Notes: generated by a model not told the origin, from the sequence alone. DNA of 64,000 bases from Methylobacterium sp. J-077 (GCF_022829365.1 NZ_JAKSYJ010000160.1:1-64000); one strand, 5' to 3'. Shown: positions 34,865 to 45,667, numbered from the stretch's first letter. Made by a program: numbers and translations.

Positions 34865-36154
34865 ATGGCGCGTCCGAAGTGTCGGCGGGACCGTCTCGCG
34901 CGCGTCGCCGTCCTGACCGCCGCCCTTGGCGCCCTGTCGCTGACGCTGGGCGGCTGCCTTGGACTCGGCGGTTCAAGCGCGTCCCGGCGTGCGCCTCCAG
35001 CACGGGCCGAGCTGTCGCCGCCGGCAGACGTGCCGCTGGATGTCGCCCCGGCGAATCCGGCGGGCGCCCCGGTCGCTCCGCTGACTCCGGCCGCCTCGGG
35101 CGGCAACCGCATCGGTTCGGGGACCGTGAAGGTCGCGCTGGTCCTGCCGCTCACCGGCACCGGTGTGGCGGTCGGCAGCGCGATGCGCAATGCCGCACAG
35201 CTTGCCTATGACGACGGGCAGCAGCCGGACCTGACGATCCTGGTCGAGGACGACCGTGGCAGCCCGGACGGCGCCCGGGACGTGACCCAAGAGGCCCTGA
35301 AGCAAGGCGCCGATATCGTGCTCGGCCCCGTCTTCGCCGCCAACGTCCAGGCCGCCGCCCTGCCCGCCAAGGCCGCAGGCAAGCCGGTGATCGGGTTCTC
35401 GACGGACGAGTCTGTCGCGGCCCGGGGTGTCTATCTCCTGAGCTTCCTGCCGCAGCCGGAAGTCGACCGGATCGTCGACCAATCCGTCGCCGACGGAAAG
35501 CGCTCCTTTGCGGCTCTGATCCCGGAGACCGCCTACGGCAATGCGGTCGAGGCCGAATTTCGCGAGGCGGTGGCCCGCAAGGGCGCCCGGGTGGCGGCGG
35601 TCGAGCGCTATCCGGCCGGCGCGCCGGGGCCGGCGATCGAGCGGCTGGCCCGGGTAATCACCGGCGCCGGCGCCACGGCCGACACTTTGTTCATCCCGGA
35701 GACCGCGGAGGCCATGCCGGCGGTGGCTGCGTCCCTGACCAAGGCCGGCTACAACCCCGCCCGGGTCAGGCCGATCGGCACCGCCCTGTGGAACGAGCCG
35801 GCCCTGTACGCCCTGCCGGCGCTCCAGGGCGGACGCTTCGCCTCGCCGGACCGGAACGGTTTTTCCAACTTCAGCGGCCGCTACCAGGCCCGGTTCGGTT
35901 CGGTGCCGCCGCGGGTCGCCTCGCTCGCCTACGACGCCGTGATGCTATCGGCGGCGCTGTCCCGCCAATACGGCTCCCAGCGCTTCGCCGAGACGACGCT
36001 GACCAACGCGTCCGGCTTCGCCGGCACAGACGGGACCTTCCGGTTCCGCCCAGAGGGATTGAGCGAGCGGGCCCTGGCGGTCTACGAGATCCGCAACAAC
36101 GCCGCGACCCTGGTCAGCCCTGCGCCGCGCGTCCTGGCGAAGCCGGGAACCTAA
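34865..36154 (+). CDS. LppC-like penicillin-binding protein activator lipoprotein
   Basis: A 429-residue exported lipoprotein. The lipobox is LTLGGC with Cys31. A Pro/Ala-rich spacer (about 35-75) precedes a periplasmic-binding-protein fold of the Leu/Ile/Val type (KVALVLPLTGTGVAVG, ILGPVFAANVQAAA-like region, VIGFSTDESVAARG). In Alphaproteobacteria such proteins next to rsmI-yraN are annotated as LpoA/LppC-type PBP activators or ABC substrate-binding proteins. AAGGAG precedes ATG 34865. It converges on hemW with stops directly abutting (36154/36155). Confidence 0.8.
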   Translation: MARPKCRRDRLARVAVLTAALGALSLTLGGCLGLGGSSASRRAPPARAELSPPADVPLDVAPANPAGAPVAPLTPAASGGNRIGSGTVKVALVLPLTGTGVAVGSAMRNAAQLAYDDGQQPDLTILVEDDRGSPDGARDVTQEALKQGADIVLGPVFAANVQAAALPAKAAGKPVIGFSTDESVAARGVYLLSFLPQPEVDRIVDQSVADGKRSFAALIPETAYGNAVEAEFREAVARKGARVAAVERYPAGAPGPAIERLARVITGAGATADTLFIPETAEAMPAVAASLTKAGYNPARVRPIGTALWNEPALYALPALQGGRFASPDRNGFSNFSGRYQARFGSVPPRVASLAYDAVMLSAALSRQYGSQRFAETTLTNASGFAGTDGTFRFRPEGLSERALAVYEIRNNAATLVSPAPRVLAKPGT

Positions 36155-37330
36155 TCAAGCGGCCAACTCGCCCACGAGAGCATTGAGGACAGGTGCCCCG
36201 CGGGGCGTGGCGGCGATGCGCCCATTGGGCAGGCGGTGCAGCAGGCCGTCGCCGACCAGCATGCCGATGCGGTTGCCGTTGAGCGGCCGGCCTTTCAGGG
36301 TGGCGTAGCGCTCGGGGTCGATCCCCTCGGCGAGCCGCAGGCCCATCACGAGAAACTCGTCGGCCTGGTCGGCGGCCGAGAGCGTCTCGGTCTCGACGAT
36401 GCCGTGGCCTTCGCGCTCGACCCGCGCCAGCCAGGCCTCCGGGCCGCGCTCGGTGACGGTGCCGAGCCGACCCTCCGGCGTCACCAGCCGGCCATGCGCC
36501 CCGGGGCCGATGCCGGCATATTCGCCATAGCGCCAGTAGAGCAGGTTGTGGCGGGACTCCGCGCCCGGTCGGGCGTGGTTGGAGATCTCGTAGGAGGGCA
36601 GGCCCGCCCGTCCGCAGAGCTCCTGGGTCACGTCGTAGAGGATGCGGCCGGTCTCGTCGTCCGGCGTCACCAGCTTGCCGGCAGCGGCGAGGCCATGGAA
36701 CGGCGTGCCGGGCTCGATGGTCAGCTGGTAGAGCGACAGATGCTCGGCGGCCCGCGCCAGCGCTTCGGTCAACTCGGATCGCCACAGATCAGGCGTCTGG
36801 TCGGGCCGGGCATAGATGAGGTCGAAAGAGGTCCGCGCGAACACGGCCTGCGCGATCCCGATAGCAGCAAACGCCTCCGCGGCATTGTGCAGCCGGCCGA
36901 GTTTTTTGAGGGAAGCGTCGTCGAAAGCCTGCACGCCGAGGGAAACCCGGTTCACCCCGGCGGCGCGGTAGCCACGGAAGCGGCTGGCCTCGACGCTCGA
37001 CGGGTTGGCCTCCAGGGTGATCTCGGCGTCGGGCGCCATCGACCAGTGGCCGGCAACCGCGTCGAGCAGGCCCGCCACCGTCGCGGGATCCATCAGCGAG
37101 GGCGTGCCGCCGCCGAGGAAGATGCTGGTGACGGTGCGGCCCGGGGTGCGGGCGGCATTGTGAGCGATCTCGGCCCGGAAAGCGTCGAGGAAGCGTGGCT
37201 GATCCACGCCACCATGCCGGACATGGCTGTTGAAGTCGCAATACGGGCACTTCGCGGCGCAGAAGGGCCAGTGCAGGTAGATCCCGAAGCCCGCGTCGCG
37301 GGTCGGATGGTCCGGGCCGGTGGAACTCAT
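36155..37330 (-). CDS. hemW: HemW-type radical SAM protein (heme chaperone-like)
   Basis: A 391-residue radical SAM protein of the HemN/HemW family. The 4Fe-4S CxxxCxxC cysteines are Cys24, Cys28 and Cys31 (FCAAKCPYCDF), with GGGTPSL and an NHARPGAESRHN segment typical of HemW. HemW-type proteins bind heme and insert it into acceptors rather than oxidising coproporphyrinogen. The start at 37328-37330 has a weak ribosome-binding site. It is the last gene of the rph-rdgB-hemW set, an order conserved in Rhizobiales. Confidence 0.85.
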   Translation of the reverse strand: MSSTGPDHPTRDAGFGIYLHWPFCAAKCPYCDFNSHVRHGGVDQPRFLDAFRAEIAHNAARTPGRTVTSIFLGGGTPSLMDPATVAGLLDAVAGHWSMAPDAEITLEANPSSVEASRFRGYRAAGVNRVSLGVQAFDDASLKKLGRLHNAAEAFAAIGIAQAVFARTSFDLIYARPDQTPDLWRSELTEALARAAEHLSLYQLTIEPGTPFHGLAAAGKLVTPDDETGRILYDVTQELCGRAGLPSYEISNHARPGAESRHNLLYWRYGEYAGIGPGAHGRLVTPEGRLGTVTERGPEAWLARVEREGHGIVETETLSAADQADEFLVMGLRLAEGIDPERYATLKGRPLNGNRIGMLVGDGLLHRLPNGRIAATPRGAPVLNALVGELAA

Positions 37331-37368
37331 GATCGCCCGGATGTGAGAGTGCCGGCCCGGTTTGGCAA

Positions 37369-37998
37369 TCAGGATGCCGGCGCCAGGCAGGCGCGGCTCA
37401 GGAGCACGAAGGCCCGGGCGCGGTGCGACAGCCCCTCCCCCGTCTGCCAATCGACCCCGTGCTTCTCCTCGGCGCTCATCTCGCCGAAGGTGCGGGCATG
37501 TCCATCCGGCCGGAAGATCGGATCGTAGCCGAAGCCGGCATCGCCGCGCGGCGGAACGAGGGTGCCGAACACGCGGCCCTCGAACAGCGCGGTATGGCCG
37601 TCCGGCCAGGCGAGCACGAGGGCGGAGACGAAATGCGCCGTCCAGTCGCTCGCCTGACGCTGCTCCAGTTCCGAAAAGATCCGCGTCATCGCGCCGGAAA
37701 AGTCCTTGGCCGGCCCGGCCCAGCGGGCGGAGAAGATCCCCGGCGCCCCGTCGAGCGCAGCGACGCAGAGGCCGGAATCATCCGCGAAGGCCGGAAGCGC
37801 CGTCGCCTTCGCGGCGGCATGCGCCTTGATGGCGGCGTTCTCGGAGAACATCGTGCCGGTCTCGTCGGGCTCCGGCAGACCAAGCTCGCCGGCCGAGACT
37901 GCCTCGATCCCGAACGGCGCCAGAAGCTCGCGCATCTCCGTGAGCTTGCCCGCATTGTGGGTGGCGATCACCACCTTGCCGGTCAACCTGCGACTCAC
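37369..37998 (-). CDS. rdgB: non-canonical purine NTP pyrophosphatase (XTP/dITP)
   Basis: A 209-residue HAM1/RdgB enzyme that hydrolyses ITP, dITP and XTP to monophosphates, cleaning the nucleotide pool. Motifs: [11 protein letters not shown] near the N-terminus, [20 protein letters not shown] and [10 protein letters not shown]. The GTG start (37996-37998) overlaps the rph stop by 4 bases. It is 38 bases upstream of hemW. Confidence 0.95.
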   Translation of the reverse strand: MSRRLTGKVVIATHNAGKLTEMRELLAPFGIEAVSAGELGLPEPDETGTMFSENAAIKAHAAAKATALPAFADDSGLCVAALDGAPGIFSARWAGPAKDFSGAMTRIFSELEQRQASDWTAHFVSALVLAWPDGHTALFEGRVFGTLVPPRGDAGFGYDPIFRPDGHARTFGEMSAEEKHGVDWQTGEGLSHRARAFVLLSRACLAPAS

Positions 37999-38708
37999 GC
38001 GATCGCCTCCTTCTGAAGCGCCACCAGCCGGTCCGTGCCGGCGCGGGCCAGCCGCAGCAATTCGAGGAGCTGCGCTTCGGTGAACGGCTCCATCTCGGCG
38101 GTGCCCTGCACCTCCACGATGCCGCCCCGGCCGGTCAGCACGAAGTTGGCGTCGGTCTCGGCCGCCGAATCCTCGGCATAGTCGAGGTCGAGCACCGGCG
38201 TGTTCTTGTACAGGCCGCAGGACACCGCGGCGACATGATCGCGCAGCGGGTCCACCGAGATGATCGAGCGGGTGCGCATCCAGGCAAAGCACTCGTAGAG
38301 CGCCACCCAGGCCCCCGTGATCGCGGCGGTGCGGGTGCCGCCATCGGCCTGGATCACGTCGCAATCCACCGTGATCTGGCGCTCGCCCATGGCCGGGAGA
38401 TTCGTCACCGCCCGGAGCGAGCGGCCGATCAGCCGCTGGATCTCCTGGGTGCGGCCGGAGGGCTTGCCCGAGTTGATCTCGCGCCGGGTCCGGTCGTGCG
38501 TGGCGCGCGGCAGCATGGCATACTCGGCCGTGACCCAGCCCTTGCCGGAGCCGCGCAGCCAGGGTGGCCCGCGCTCCTCCAGGGAGGCGGTGCAGAGCAC
38601 GCGGGTGTTGCCGAAGCTGACCAGGCACGAGCCCTCGGCATAGCGCGAGACCGCGCGCTCCAGGGTGACGGGCCGCAGCTCGTCGGCGGCGCGCTTCGAA
38701 GGCCTCAT
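37995..38708 (-). CDS. rph: ribonuclease PH
   Basis: A 237-residue phosphorolytic 3'-exoribonuclease that trims the 3' ends of tRNA precursors. Recognisable segments: [26 protein letters not shown], the phosphate-site [16 protein letters not shown] and [12 protein letters not shown] 38706-38708; the longer frame to 38897 overlaps the divergent hrcA. It heads the rph-rdgB-hemW operon; the divergent gap to hrcA is 103 bases. Confidence 0.95.
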   Translation of the reverse strand: MRPSKRAADELRPVTLERAVSRYAEGSCLVSFGNTRVLCTASLEERGPPWLRGSGKGWVTAEYAMLPRATHDRTRREINSGKPSGRTQEIQRLIGRSLRAVTNLPAMGERQITVDCDVIQADGGTRTAAITGAWVALYECFAWMRTRSIISVDPLRDHVAAVSCGLYKNTPVLDLDYAEDSAAETDANFVLTGRGGIVEVQGTAEMEPFTEAQLLELLRLARAGTDRLVALQKEAIA

Positions 38709-38811
38709 GGCGGGCCCTTTCCGGTGAGAGAGTGAGGGCCGGGCTCTTAGGCCGCCGGGCCGGCGCGGGCAAGCATCGCCGTACGGATTGATCCCCGGAC
38801 ACCGGGCGGAC

Positions 38812-39930
38812 ATGATCACACGACAGGATGACCGCGTGACCGACCCGAACACCCCCTTTCCGCTAGACCCTTCGATGCAGGCTCTCGCCGCCCTCAACGA
38901 CCGCGCCCGCGAGATCTTCCGGCAGATCGTCGAGAGCTATCTCACCACCGGCGAGCCTGTGGGATCGCGCAACCTCGCGCGCATCCTTCCCATGGCGCTG
39001 TCGCCGGCCTCGATCCGCAACGTCATGGCGGATCTGGAGCATTCCGGCCTGATCTTCGCGCCGCACACCTCGGCCGGCCGCCTGCCGACCGAGCTCGGCC
39101 TGCGCTTCTTCGTCGACGCCATGCTCGAACTCGGCGATGTCGGCCAGGAGGAGCAGGCCCGGATCGAGGCGGAGATGCGCGCCGCCGCCTCAGGACACAC
39201 CTTCGATTCGGCTCTGGCCGCGGCTTCGACCATGCTGTCGGGCATCTCGCGCGGCGCCGGCGTGGTACTGACCACCAAGGCGAACGTGCACCTCAAGCAT
39301 ATCGAGTTCGTCCGCCTCGATCCGGCTCGCGCCCTGGTGGTGCTGGTCTCGGATGACGGCTCCGTGGAGAACCGGCTGGTCGACCTGCCGCCGGGCCTGC
39401 CGGCCGGCGCGCTTCAGGAGGCGACGAATTTCCTCAACGCGCGCCTGCACGGTCGCACCCTCGGGACCCTGCGGGCCGAGATCGAGGCCGGCCGCACCGC
39501 GATGAAGCGGGAGCTCGACGCGTTGACCGAGCGCCTGGTCGATGCCGGCTTGGCGACCCCGGTGGGCCCGAGCGAGGCCCGGCAGCTGATCGTGCGCGGC
39601 CAGGCGAACCTGCTCGACGACCTGCGCGCCGTCGAGGACCTCGAGCGCATCCGCCTGCTGTTCAACGACCTGGAGACGCAGAAGGACGTCATTGACCTTC
39701 TGGCCCGGGCCGAGGGCGGCGACGGCGTGCGGATCTTCATCGGCTCGGAGAACAAGCTGTTCTCGCTGTCCGGCTCGTCGCTGATCGCGGCACCGTTCCG
39801 GGACGGGTCGCAGAAGATCGTCGGCGTCGTCGGGGTGATCGGCCCGACGCGGCTGAACTATGCCCGCATCGTCCCGATGGTCGACTACACCGCCCGCGTG
39901 GTCTCGAAGCTGCTCGACGGCGGGCGGTGA
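38812..39930 (+). CDS. hrcA: heat-inducible transcription repressor HrcA
   Basis: A 372-residue HrcA, which represses groE/dnaK-type operons through CIRCE elements and is modulated by GroEL. The N-terminal winged helix covers [13 protein letters not shown] and [13 protein letters not shown] followed by [16 protein letters not shown], diagnostic for HrcA. The C-terminal half ends [23 protein letters not shown] 38812 is used; ATG 38788 and GTG 38836 are alternatives. The usual grpE is not next: the following gene is an opposed chemoreceptor. No CIRCE palindrome was found in the window. Confidence 0.95.
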   Translation: MITRQDDRVTDPNTPFPLDPSMQALAALNDRAREIFRQIVESYLTTGEPVGSRNLARILPMALSPASIRNVMADLEHSGLIFAPHTSAGRLPTELGLRFFVDAMLELGDVGQEEQARIEAEMRAAASGHTFDSALAAASTMLSGISRGAGVVLTTKANVHLKHIEFVRLDPARALVVLVSDDGSVENRLVDLPPGLPAGALQEATNFLNARLHGRTLGTLRAEIEAGRTAMKRELDALTERLVDAGLATPVGPSEARQLIVRGQANLLDDLRAVEDLERIRLLFNDLETQKDVIDLLARAEGGDGVRIFIGSENKLFSLSGSSLIAAPFRDGSQKIVGVVGVIGPTRLNYARIVPMVDYTARVVSKLLDGGR

Positions 39931-39940
39931 CGGTTTCGGC

Positions 39941-41938
39941 TCAGGCGACCCGCACATTGTGCAGGAACCCGGCGACTTCCTGCGTGAGCTGGGCCGATTG
40001 CCGCGAGAGTTCGGAGGCGGCGGTCAGCACCTGATGGGCCGCCGCGCCGGTCTGCTCGGCCGCGCCGGCGACCCCGGTGATGTTGGTGGTGACCTCGTCC
40101 GTGCCGCCCGCCGCCTGGCCGACATTGCGGACGATCTCCTGGGTCGCCGCACCCTGCTCCTCAACCGCCGCCGCCACCGCGCTGGTCACGTCGTTGATGT
40201 AGCGGATGCGCGTCACGATCCCGTCGATCGCCTGCGTGGCGTGATCGGTCGAACCCTGGATGCGGCCGATCAGACCGGTGATCTCTTCGGTCGCCCTGGC
40301 GGTCTGGCCGGCCAAGTCCTTCACCTCGGCGGCGACCACAGCGAAGCCGCGGCCGGCCTCGCCGGCGCGCGCGGCCTCGATCGTGGCGTTCAGCGCCAGC
40401 AGGTTGGTCTGCGCCGCGATGCTGGAGATCAGCCCGACCGCGTCTCCGATTCTGGCGACCGCCTGGGCCAGCTCATGCACCAGCTGGCCGGTCTGATCCG
40501 CCTCGCCGACCGCGGCCTGGGCGAGGCTCGCCGAGCCCTCGACCTGCCCGGCGATCTCTTGAACGCTGGAGCCGAGCTGCTGAGCCGCCGCCGCCACGGT
40601 GCGGACATTGGTGGCTGCCTCTTCGGCCGCCGCCGCGACGCTGGTGGATTGTGCCGCCGCCTGCGTCGCGCTCGCTGTCAGGGTCTGCGCCGTGGCCTCC
40701 AGCTCGGTCGCCGACGATGAGACCGTGCCGACGATGCTGCCCACCGCCCGCTCGAAATCGTCGGCCAGCGCGATCATCGCGCGCTTGCGCTCGGCTGCCG
40801 CAGCCGCGTCGGCCAAGCGTTTCACCTCGGCCTGCCCGGCTGCCTTCCGCGCGACCAGCGCCTTGATGTCTTCTACGGCGCGGCCGACCATGCCGATCTC
40901 GTCGCTGCGCCGGGCCTCCGCGATCTCGGCATCGATCGCCCCCCGGCTCATGCGCCGCAACGCCTCGACGAGGCGGTTCAATGGACGCGACACGGTGATG
41001 GTCATCAGCCGGCCGACTACGAGGCCGAGCACCAGCAGCGCTATGAGGGTCGCCGCCGCCAGCAGGAGCGCCAGACGCTCCACCGGCGCGAGGGCTGCGG
41101 CTTTGTCGACCGAGAGGGCGACGTACCAGTCGAGCGAGGCCGGAAGGTTGGGCACCCGGGCGAAGACCGTCAGCGTTGCCCGATCGCCCTCCCGGGTCTC
41201 CGTCACCTGCTCACCGATCTTCGGCAGCGGCCCGGACACCAGATCCGACAGCGGCTTGCCGATCAGCTCGGCGCGCGGATGAATCAACACCTTGCCGGCA
41301 CCGGTGACCAGATAGGCGTAGCCGTCACCGGTGGCCACCCGGCTGATCATCTGGGCGAGCACGCCGGAATCGAAGTCGCTCCCGACTGCGCCGTGGAAGG
41401 TTCCGGTCTCGTCCAAGACCGGAGCCGCGGACGTAATCGTGATTTTATGGGTGCTCGCCGCAACATACGGCTCCGTCAGGAACAGGCCTTTGAACGCTTC
41501 GGCGCCCTTGTACCAGGGGCGCTGACGCGGATCGTAGCCGGGCGCGATCTCGCCCTTCGGCATCTTGGTGTAGAACCCGTCCGTGCGGCCGAAGGAGCTC
41601 AAGAAGAAGGCCTCGCGGGCAATGGGCGCGCCAAGGACGCGGTCCGCCTCCGGGCCGGCCCCCACGGCAACGATCTCCTGCGCGATCAGCTGCGTCAGAT
41701 CGAGCTTGCCCCGCAGCCAGTTGCCGACGCTCTGCGCCGCCGAGGCGCTCAGATCCGTCATGGTGTGCGCCAGGTTGCCACGGAGGGCAGCGGCCTGAAC
41801 GACGTAGATGTAAGCTGAGCAGGCCACGAAGACGGCGCAGACGATTCCAAGGATGAGGAACGTCGCCCGACCGGCGACGCCGAGGCGCGGACGCGGGATG
41901 GTCGCAGCCTCGAACGCCTCGCCGCCCAGGTCAGACAC
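39941..41938 (-). CDS. methyl-accepting chemotaxis protein, dCache amino-acid-type sensor (copy 1)
   Basis: A 665-residue membrane chemoreceptor: TM1 about 25-47, periplasmic dCache sensor about 50-280, TM2 about 285-305, HAMP, then a signalling domain ending in the C-terminal hairpin ([20 protein letters not shown]). The amino-acid dCache signature (PctA-type) is present: Tyr135, Arg140, Trp142, Tyr143, Tyr158 and Asp188 ([18 protein letters not shown]). Position 160 is Ala, where copy 2 has Asp. A GTG start (41936-41938) follows AGGAAA. Convergent with hrcA (10-base gap). It is a paralogue of the next receptor. Confidence 0.9.
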   Translation of the reverse strand: MSDLGGEAFEAATIPRPRLGVAGRATFLILGIVCAVFVACSAYIYVVQAAALRGNLAHTMTDLSASAAQSVGNWLRGKLDLTQLIAQEIVAVGAGPEADRVLGAPIAREAFFLSSFGRTDGFYTKMPKGEIAPGYDPRQRPWYKGAEAFKGLFLTEPYVAASTHKITITSAAPVLDETGTFHGAVGSDFDSGVLAQMISRVATGDGYAYLVTGAGKVLIHPRAELIGKPLSDLVSGPLPKIGEQVTETREGDRATLTVFARVPNLPASLDWYVALSVDKAAALAPVERLALLLAAATLIALLVLGLVVGRLMTITVSRPLNRLVEALRRMSRGAIDAEIAEARRSDEIGMVGRAVEDIKALVARKAAGQAEVKRLADAAAAAERKRAMIALADDFERAVGSIVGTVSSSATELEATAQTLTASATQAAAQSTSVAAAAEEAATNVRTVAAAAQQLGSSVQEIAGQVEGSASLAQAAVGEADQTGQLVHELAQAVARIGDAVGLISSIAAQTNLLALNATIEAARAGEAGRGFAVVAAEVKDLAGQTARATEEITGLIGRIQGSTDHATQAIDGIVTRIRYINDVTSAVAAAVEEQGAATQEIVRNVGQAAGGTDEVTTNITGVAGAAEQTGAAAHQVLTAASELSRQSAQLTQEVAGFLHNVRVA

Positions 41939-42319
41939 GCGGTTTTCCTAGAATCAGGAGACGATCAACATCACGCCACCGTGAGGATGGCGCTTTCGGC
42001 CCCCGCCGTCCAGCAACCCTGACGCGAACGTACGCAATCGAAGCGTCATAAGGCGCAGATGTCCATTCTTCTCCGGATCAGACTCGATATCTTGCGCCAA
42101 TCACGATTAATTTCTCACTTTTTCGAAGGATATGCGCAAGTATAAACTTTCGCATCGGATCATTTAATATTGTCTATAAGAAATATAAAAGGTACTTTTT
42201 CTCCAAGCCTGAGTTTCCGAAAACGACAATGCCGGCGGCCATCGTTCGAGAAATGGCCGCCGGCTCCAGGCAGGCATGCCGGGCGTGTAGCCGGTGTCCC
42301 GAAGGCGGGGCCCGTCTGA
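41939..42319. other. AT-rich intergenic region between chemoreceptors
   Basis: A 381-base gap without a supported gene. The stretch at about 42085-42215 is strikingly AT-rich for this genome, including AATATTAAATG-type sequence on the minus strand, and probably holds the promoter of chemoreceptor copy 1. I could not fit a convincing sigma-28 or sigma-70 promoter with correct spacing. A hairpin at 42231-42264 lies next to copy 2's stop. Confidence 0.5.
42231..42264 (-). terminator. 12-bp hairpin downstream of chemoreceptor copy 2
   Basis: Arms GCCGGCGGCCAT (42231-42242) and ATGGCCGCCGGC (42253-42264) are perfectly complementary around a 10-base loop, 55 bases beyond the minus-strand stop at 42320. 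On the minus strand it is followed by TGTCGTTTTCGG, a weak T-tract. Likely a terminator for copy 2, insulating copy 1. Confidence 0.55.
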
Positions 42320-44320
42320 TCAGGCAGCCCGTACCGTATGCAGGAAGCGGGCGACTTCCTCTGTGAGCTGCGCCGATCGCTGCGAGAGTTCGGAAGCTGC
42401 GTCCAAAACCTGATGGGCCGCGGTACCGGTCTGTTCCGCTGCTTCGGCGACACCGGTGATGTTCGTCGTCACCTCGTCCGTGCCGCTCGCCGCCTGCGTG
42501 ACGTTGCGAACGATCTCCTGTGTCGCCGCGCCCTGCTCCTCCACCGCCGCCGCCACCGCGCTGGTCACGTCGTTGATGTCGCGGATGCGCGTCACGATCC
42601 CGCCGATCGCCTGCGCGGCCTGGTCGGTGGAGCCCTGGATCCGGCCGATGTGACCGGTGATCTCTTCGGTCGCCCTGGCGGTCTGCGCAGCGAGCTCCTT
42701 CACCTCGGACGCCACCACGGCAAAGCCCCGTCCCGCCTCGCCGGCGCGCGCCGCCTCGATCGTGGCGTTCAGCGCCAGCAGGTTTGTCTGCGCCGCGATG
42801 CTGGAGATCAACCCGACCGCGTCGCCGATCTTGGACACCGCCTGAGCGAGTTCCTGCACGAGCCGGCCGGTCTGGTCCGCCTCGCCGACGGCGGCTCGCG
42901 CGAGGCTCGCGGAGCCTCCGACCTGTCCGGCGATCTCCTGCACGCTGCTGCCGAGCTGTTCGGCGGCGGCGGCAACGGTGCGGACATTGGTGGCCGCCTC
43001 CTCGGCCGCCGCCGCGACGCTGGTGGATTGCGCAGCGGCCTGGGTTGCGGTGGCTGTCAGGGTCTGGGCGGTTCCCTGGAGTTGCGTCGCCGAGGATGCG
43101 ACTACGCCGACGATCGCGCCCACGGCCCGCTCGAACCCATCCGCCAGCGCAATCATGGCATGCTTGCGCTCGGCCGCCGCAGCCTCATCGGCGAGGCGCT
43201 TAGCCTCGGCCTGCTCCGCGGCCTTCCGCGCGACCAGCGCTTTGATGCCCTCAACGGCGCGGCCGACCATGCCGATCTCGTCGTCGCGCCGTGCCTCCGC
43301 GATCTCGGCATCGATCTCGCCCTGGCTCATGCGCTGCAGGACGCCGACCAGCCGGTTTAACGGACGCGATACGGTGATCGTCATCAGCCGGCCAACCACG
43401 ATCGCAAGGACGAGCAGCACCAGGAGGGTGGCGGTCGCCAAGTCCCGCATCAGCGCGGTGGTCGGGGCCAACGCAGCGGCGCTGTCGACCGAGAGGGCGA
43501 CGTACCAGTCGAGCGACGGCGGCAGGTTCGGGACGCGAGCGAACACCGTGAAGGTCGCCCGGTCGCCCTCGCGGGTCTCGGCCAAATCGCCGCCGATCTC
43601 CGGCAGGGGCCCGGACAGCAATTTCGACAGCGGCTTGCCGATCAGATCCGCACGGGGGTGGACCAGCACCGTGCCGGCGCCCGATACCAAGTAGGCGTAG
43701 CTTTTGCCGCCTGTCGCAACCTCTGCGATCATTCGGATGAGGGCCGCGCTGTCGAAATCGCCGCCGATCACGCCGAGGACCGCCCGGTTCTCGCCGAGGA
43801 TCGGACCCGCCACGGTGATGGTGACGACGTTCGTCGCGGCATCGGCGTAGGGCTCGGTCAAGACCGCTTGCCCCGCCAAGAGGGCATCCTTGTACCAGGG
43901 ACGTTCACGGGGATCGTAGCCGGGTGGCAGTTCGGTCTTGGGCATTACGGTGAAGAAGCCATCCGGACGGCCGAGATAGGTGCTGAAGAAGACCTCGCGC
44001 GCCAACGGCAAACCGAGCACGGCGTCCGCCTTTGGTCCGACTCCGACCGCTGCGATCTGCTGGGTCATGAACTGCGTCAGTTCGAGCTTGCCGCGCAACC
44101 AGTTGCCGACGCTTCGCGCCGACGCGGCACTCAGGCTCGACATGTTGGCGTTGAGATCGGCCCGGAGGGCTGAGGATTGCGTGGTGTAGAGATAGACGGA
44201 ACTCGCCCCGAAAGCGGCGCAGACCACAACGAGGATCATGAGCAGGGCACGACCGGACACACCGAGGCGCGGGCGCGACACGCGCGTCAGTTCAGTCGCT
44301 TTGATATCCAGTCCTGACAT
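42320..44320 (-). CDS. methyl-accepting chemotaxis protein, dCache amino-acid-type sensor (copy 2)
   Basis: A 666-residue chemoreceptor, paralogue of the one at 39941-41938 with the same domain order. The sensor carries Tyr135, Arg140, Trp142, Tyr143, Tyr158, Asp160 and Asp188 ([20 protein letters not shown]), a match to the amino-acid-binding dCache signature. The signalling domain is nearly identical to copy 1 and the sensor more divergent. ATG 44318-44320 after AGAGGC is preferred to the longer frame reaching 44395. No che genes are nearby, so it feeds a remote array. Confidence 0.9.
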   Translation of the reverse strand: MSGLDIKATELTRVSRPRLGVSGRALLMILVVVCAAFGASSVYLYTTQSSALRADLNANMSSLSAASARSVGNWLRGKLELTQFMTQQIAAVGVGPKADAVLGLPLAREVFFSTYLGRPDGFFTVMPKTELPPGYDPRERPWYKDALLAGQAVLTEPYADAATNVVTITVAGPILGENRAVLGVIGGDFDSAALIRMIAEVATGGKSYAYLVSGAGTVLVHPRADLIGKPLSKLLSGPLPEIGGDLAETREGDRATFTVFARVPNLPPSLDWYVALSVDSAAALAPTTALMRDLATATLLVLLVLAIVVGRLMTITVSRPLNRLVGVLQRMSQGEIDAEIAEARRDDEIGMVGRAVEGIKALVARKAAEQAEAKRLADEAAAAERKHAMIALADGFERAVGAIVGVVASSATQLQGTAQTLTATATQAAAQSTSVAAAAEEAATNVRTVAAAAEQLGSSVQEIAGQVGGSASLARAAVGEADQTGRLVQELAQAVSKIGDAVGLISSIAAQTNLLALNATIEAARAGEAGRGFAVVASEVKELAAQTARATEEITGHIGRIQGSTDQAAQAIGGIVTRIRDINDVTSAVAAAVEEQGAATQEIVRNVTQAASGTDEVTTNITGVAEAAEQTGTAAHQVLDAASELSQRSAQLTEEVARFLHTVRAA

Positions 44321-44633
44321 GCACGCCTCTGAACAACCGATGATTGACCGACTGTCCGGCACATTCTGCATCCAGTAGAATGCAACGGTGCCCATCGCTG
44401 CTCACTGGATCGCGCATCACCTGCACTGGACGATCGATCGACCGTCAAGTTGTCGCAGAAAAAACTCCCAAACGCATCCGCTGCCCGACAAATCTTTCCA
44501 CGTTTCAGTCTGCGCTCTTGTCTTGCCGCGATCCGCCTGGCGCCGGAAGGATCATGGGATTGTCTTGAACGTAGCGATGGGTTCCCTGACCGCCGCACCG
44601 CCTCTTGAGGAGGCGCGGCGGTCCGCTTCAGGA
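44321..44633. other. intergenic region, weak inverted repeats only
   Basis: No gene is supported. CATTCT (44362-44367) and AGAATG (44377-44382) form a spaced inverted repeat 42 bases before the chemoreceptor start and could be a regulator site. A GC-rich bulged hairpin spans 44589-44622, next to the stop of the DUF1236 gene, without a T-tract. Confidence 0.4.
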
Positions 44634-45428
44634 TCAGGCCGGGATCACGTCGACGATCTCGTAGGTGTCGGGATCGATGATCACGATGTCGTCGCGCACC
44701 AGGATGAAATCGTAGCCCTCGTATTCCGGCACGATCTCGACGATCGACGGCGGCAGACGGTGCAGGCTGACCGAGCGCGGGATCGCGGTGCCGATCGCCA
44801 GCCCGAACGCCACGTCGCGGAGCGGCGAGACGCCGAGACGGGTGATCGAACCGCGGAACTCCGAGCGCTGGCGGGTGTCGAGCCGGTTGACCGCGCCGCG
44901 GGCGGAACCGCCGGCGCGGGCACCCCGGGCACCATCACGACCACCCCGATCGCCGCGATCACCCGCCGCGCCGCGATCGCCGCGCTGGCCGGGGCCGGTC
45001 TCTTCACGCCCGCCTCGATCGCCGCGCTGGCCCGGACCGGTCTCGTCGCGACCGCCGCGCTGCTCGGCCGGGCCGCCGTCACGCCCGCCCCTTTCGGCGG
45101 CACCGGGATTGCCACCCGGCCCGTTCCTGTCGGCACCGCCGGCCGGTCCGGGCCGGCCGGGACCCTCGGCACCGCGCGAGGCCGGACCGCCGGGCTCGAC
45201 GCCACCGCCGCGCATCCCGCCGCCCTCGGCTCCGCCGGCACCGCCGCGCATGCCACCGCCGCCGGCGCCGCCCGGCCCTGCGCCGCCGCCGCCTGCCGGT
45301 CCAGCACCGCCGCCGGGGCCGCCGGCGCCCGGACCGCCGCCTCCGCCCGGGCCGCCCTGCGCGAAGGCCGTCGCCGCGCCGGCGATGAGGATGGCGACCG
45401 CCACCGTGTCCCTGAAGATCCGCGTCAT
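44634..45428 (-). CDS. exported glycine-rich DUF1236 protein
   Basis: A 264-residue exported protein. Signal peptide about 1-24 (IAGAATAFAQ). Residues about 25-175 are low complexity: first Gly/Pro/Ala-rich (GGPGGGGGPGAGGPGG), then Arg/Gly/Asp-rich units repeating TGPGQRGDRGGRE. The C-terminal 80 residues form a DUF1236-type domain (RSVSLHRLPPSIVEIVPEYEGYDF, then DDIVIIDPDTYEIVDVI). DUF1236 proteins are common and uncharacterised in Rhizobiales envelopes. ATG 45426-45428 begins the signal peptide. Confidence 0.75.
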   Translation of the reverse strand: MTRIFRDTVAVAILIAGAATAFAQGGPGGGGGPGAGGPGGGAGPAGGGGAGPGGAGGGGMRGGAGGAEGGGMRGGGVEPGGPASRGAEGPGRPGPAGGADRNGPGGNPGAAERGGRDGGPAEQRGGRDETGPGQRGDRGGREETGPGQRGDRGAAGDRGDRGGRDGARGARAGGSARGAVNRLDTRQRSEFRGSITRLGVSPLRDVAFGLAIGTAIPRSVSLHRLPPSIVEIVPEYEGYDFILVRDDIVIIDPDTYEIVDVIPA

Positions 45429-45667
45429 GGCATTTCGTCCCGTTGTGGTTGAGGCGCCCTCGGCACCCGTGCCGGCCCGCAACGGGGTCCCGCGCGAAAC
45501 CGTTCCGTCCCGGGCCGCCATCGACGCCGATGAGACATGACACAGGCGGCAGCTGTCCCGACCAAAGTCCGATCACGGACTTGCGATCACGGTCATCGCC
45601 TGTAACGTCGCGGTTATCGAAGAATAGGCCGGCTGTTACCGGCTACGGGTGATGAGACGGAGACGCC

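Noticed and set aside
44381..44400. Possible sigma-54 promoter (GGCAC...TTGCA) upstream of chemoreceptor copy 2
   Set aside because: Only 7 bases separate GG and GC on the minus strand; sigma-54 promoters need 10.
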